From Syntrophaceae bacterium (GTDB lineage: Bacteria > Desulfobacterota > Desulfomonilia > Desulfomonilales > Desulfomonilaceae): a DNA stretch of 6,044 bases. This document shows positions 5,755 through 6,044 of this stretch, piece after piece. The notes below the pieces were generated by a model that saw only the letters and a program-made list of their open reading frames with translations, did not search any database and had not been told where the DNA came from. The number at the start of each line of letters is the position of its first letter. Position 1 is the first letter of the stretch. The stretch is from contig JACWAG010000392.1 of NCBI GenBank assembly GCA_014874425.1, forward strand, positions 1 to 6,044, written 5' to 3'. Made by a program: the position numbers and the translations under genes.

Positions 5755-6044
5755 ATGAAATTTCGAGCCGAATCAGGCGAAAATCAAGAGAGAATAATGA
5801 CGTGGGACGACACCTTTTGCTTCAAGTGCCACTCTGGCATAGACTGTTTTAATTCGTGTTGTAAGGATGTAACAATTTTTTTGGACTCGCTGGATGTCAT
5901 TCGATTGCGAAAAGCACTCAACATTTCCTCAACTGATTTTCTTGAAACTTATACACATAGGGTGTTGTCTCAAAAAAGTGGTTTGCCTGCGGTCGTCCTT
6001 AGAATGAACAAGGATGACGACAAGAAATGTCCGTTTGTGACCGA
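5755..6044 (+). CDS. YkgJ-family cysteine cluster protein (N-terminal part, cut by the window edge)
   Basis: An open frame of 96 codons runs from ATG 5755 to the right edge without a stop. AAAGGA (5743-5748) lies six nt before the ATG. Near the N-terminus is an extended cysteine set, C22-x2-C25-x5-C31-x3-C35-C36, followed by VTIFLDSLDVIRLRKALNIS (39-58) and, at 92, CPFV. This order (paired cysteines, a double CC, an aliphatic 'D-x-x-R-L' helix, then a CPF motif) is that of the YkgJ family of putative zinc- or iron-chelating proteins. The biochemical role of that family is poorly known, and an oxidoreductase or metal-centre function should not be assumed. The protein is probably cytoplasmic, with no signal peptide visible. 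It lies 25 nt downstream of the SEC-C/TPR gene in the same direction, which suggests a shared transcript. Confidence 0.82.
   Translation, partial: MKFRAESGENQERIMTWDDTFCFKCHSGIDCFNSCCKDVTIFLDSLDVIRLRKALNISSTDFLETYTHRVLSQKSGLPAVVLRMNKDDDKKCPFVT

Overview
The window carries the dissimilatory sulfate-reduction core of an anaerobic sulfate reducer, most likely a member of Desulfobacterota (former Deltaproteobacteria). The basis is the gene set and order: adenylylsulfate (APS) reductase aprB-aprA followed by the quinone-interacting oxidoreductase genes qmoA-qmoB, all on the minus strand, at roughly half G+C. The genus cannot be fixed from the sequence alone.

Layout. From the right-hand end of the minus-strand cluster: aprB (4228 to 3785), aprA (3763 to 1886), a 119-nt gap holding two RNA hairpins, qmoA (1766 to 501) and the first 165 codons of qmoB (496 to the left edge). 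The rest of qmoB, and probably qmoC, lie beyond position 1. A region of about 540 nt (4229-4766) separates aprB from a divergent plus-strand pair: a SEC-C/TPR-repeat protein (4767-5729) and a cysteine-rich YkgJ-type protein that starts at 5755 and runs off the right edge.

How it works together. AprBA reduces APS to sulfite and AMP in the cytoplasm. The Qmo complex, of which QmoA and QmoB are the soluble flavoprotein subunits, is thought to pass menaquinol-derived electrons to AprBA. The intergenic hairpins between aprA and qmoA, one with a clear U tract, look like a partial terminator that would give more aprBA than qmo message from one promoter. The qmoA-qmoB junction is tightly coupled, with the qmoB ribosome site inside the last qmoA codons.

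The intergenic region holds a good minus-strand sigma70-like promoter (TTGACA, 17 bp, TTCAAT), which implies an aprB leader of nearly 380 nt. It also holds a nested inverted repeat overlapping that -35 box and a plausible plus-strand promoter. The function of the SEC-C/TPR and YkgJ pair is not known; its position next to the apr-qmo cluster is the least explained part of the window. I see no mobile element, CRISPR array, tRNA or rRNA.
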